Below are positions 5,629 through 5,686 of a stretch of 5,686 nucleotides of DNA, piece by piece. The position numbers and the translations under genes are program-made. Position 1 is the stretch's first letter. Every line of letters begins with the position of its first letter. The notes beneath the pieces are model-generated. The model was not told the origin of the DNA, made no database searches, and was given only the letters and a program-made list of their open reading frames with translations. This DNA is from Deltaproteobacteria bacterium (GTDB lineage: Bacteria; Desulfobacterota; DSM-4660; Desulfatiglandales; Desulfatiglandaceae), in contig JAOZQV010000061.1 in the NCBI GenBank assembly GCA_029932035.1, forward strand, positions 7,268 through 12,953, read 5' to 3'.

Positions 5629-5686
5629 CTAGTGTCCATCCAGAAATGAGATAGTTTTTGCAAGATCAAGGAAGACGAAGATTTTA
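5629..5686 (-). CDS. Possible 3' end of an upstream gene (partial)
   Basis: The reverse strand is open from the window edge to the TAG at 5629-5631, reading KIFVFLDLAKTISFLDGH. It is in the same frame as folK, with only 9 nt between this stop and the folK GTG, which would fit an operon neighbour. Eighteen codons are too few to identify a family, and one other minus-strand frame is also open across this stretch, so this is a weak call. Confidence 0.3.
   Translation of the reverse strand, partial: KIFVFLDLAKTISFLDGH

Overview
The window looks like a chromosomal segment of a Gram-negative bacterium, most likely a Desulfobacterota (old Deltaproteobacteria) relative. This is inferred from moderate GC, a bacterial rtcB/archease pair, the 'TT-N-P-S' short transaldolase family, a DUF4124-plus-SLT transglycosylase, and spacers filled with short tandem heptamers. 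I cannot fix the lineage without a search. No mobile element, CRISPR array, tRNA or rRNA was seen.

Layout. (1) Positions 1-1343, minus strand: rtcB, the GTP-dependent RNA ligase. It is intact at its 5' end and runs off the left edge about 30-35 codons before its expected stop. (2) 1344-1432: a spacer made largely of short tandem units. (3) 1433-1861, minus: archease, the protein that activates RtcB. (4) 1862-1922: a divergent promoter/leader region. (5) 1923-2201, plus: a 92-residue, nine-cysteine probable zinc protein, the only plus-strand gene. (6) 2232-5619, minus: a tightly packed gene string read right to left: folK, a small membrane-anchored YHS-like protein, a short transaldolase, a lytic transglycosylase and a family S13 D-Ala-D-Ala carboxypeptidase (dacB). 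(7) 5629-5686: possibly the last 18 codons of another minus-strand gene.

Functional reading. Archease and RtcB form an RNA repair/ligation unit; archease speeds guanylylation of RtcB, and all recognised RtcB active-site residues within the window are present. The folK-to-dacB string mixes folate synthesis (FolK), sugar phosphate metabolism (transaldolase) and cell-wall remodelling (transglycosylase and carboxypeptidase). The last two genes are translationally coupled by a 4-nt ATGA overlap and act on the same polymer. The only real gap in this string (129 nt, 4726-4854) is mostly two arrays of 7-bp units, and the archease-rtcB gap contains similar material. These spacers are the least ordinary thing here.

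Most of the window is conventional housekeeping sequence. I see no convincing new multi-gene system. The best leads are the spacer heptamer arrays, the unnamed cysteine-rich protein facing the archease-rtcB pair, and the missing Shine-Dalgarno (possible leaderless start) of archease.
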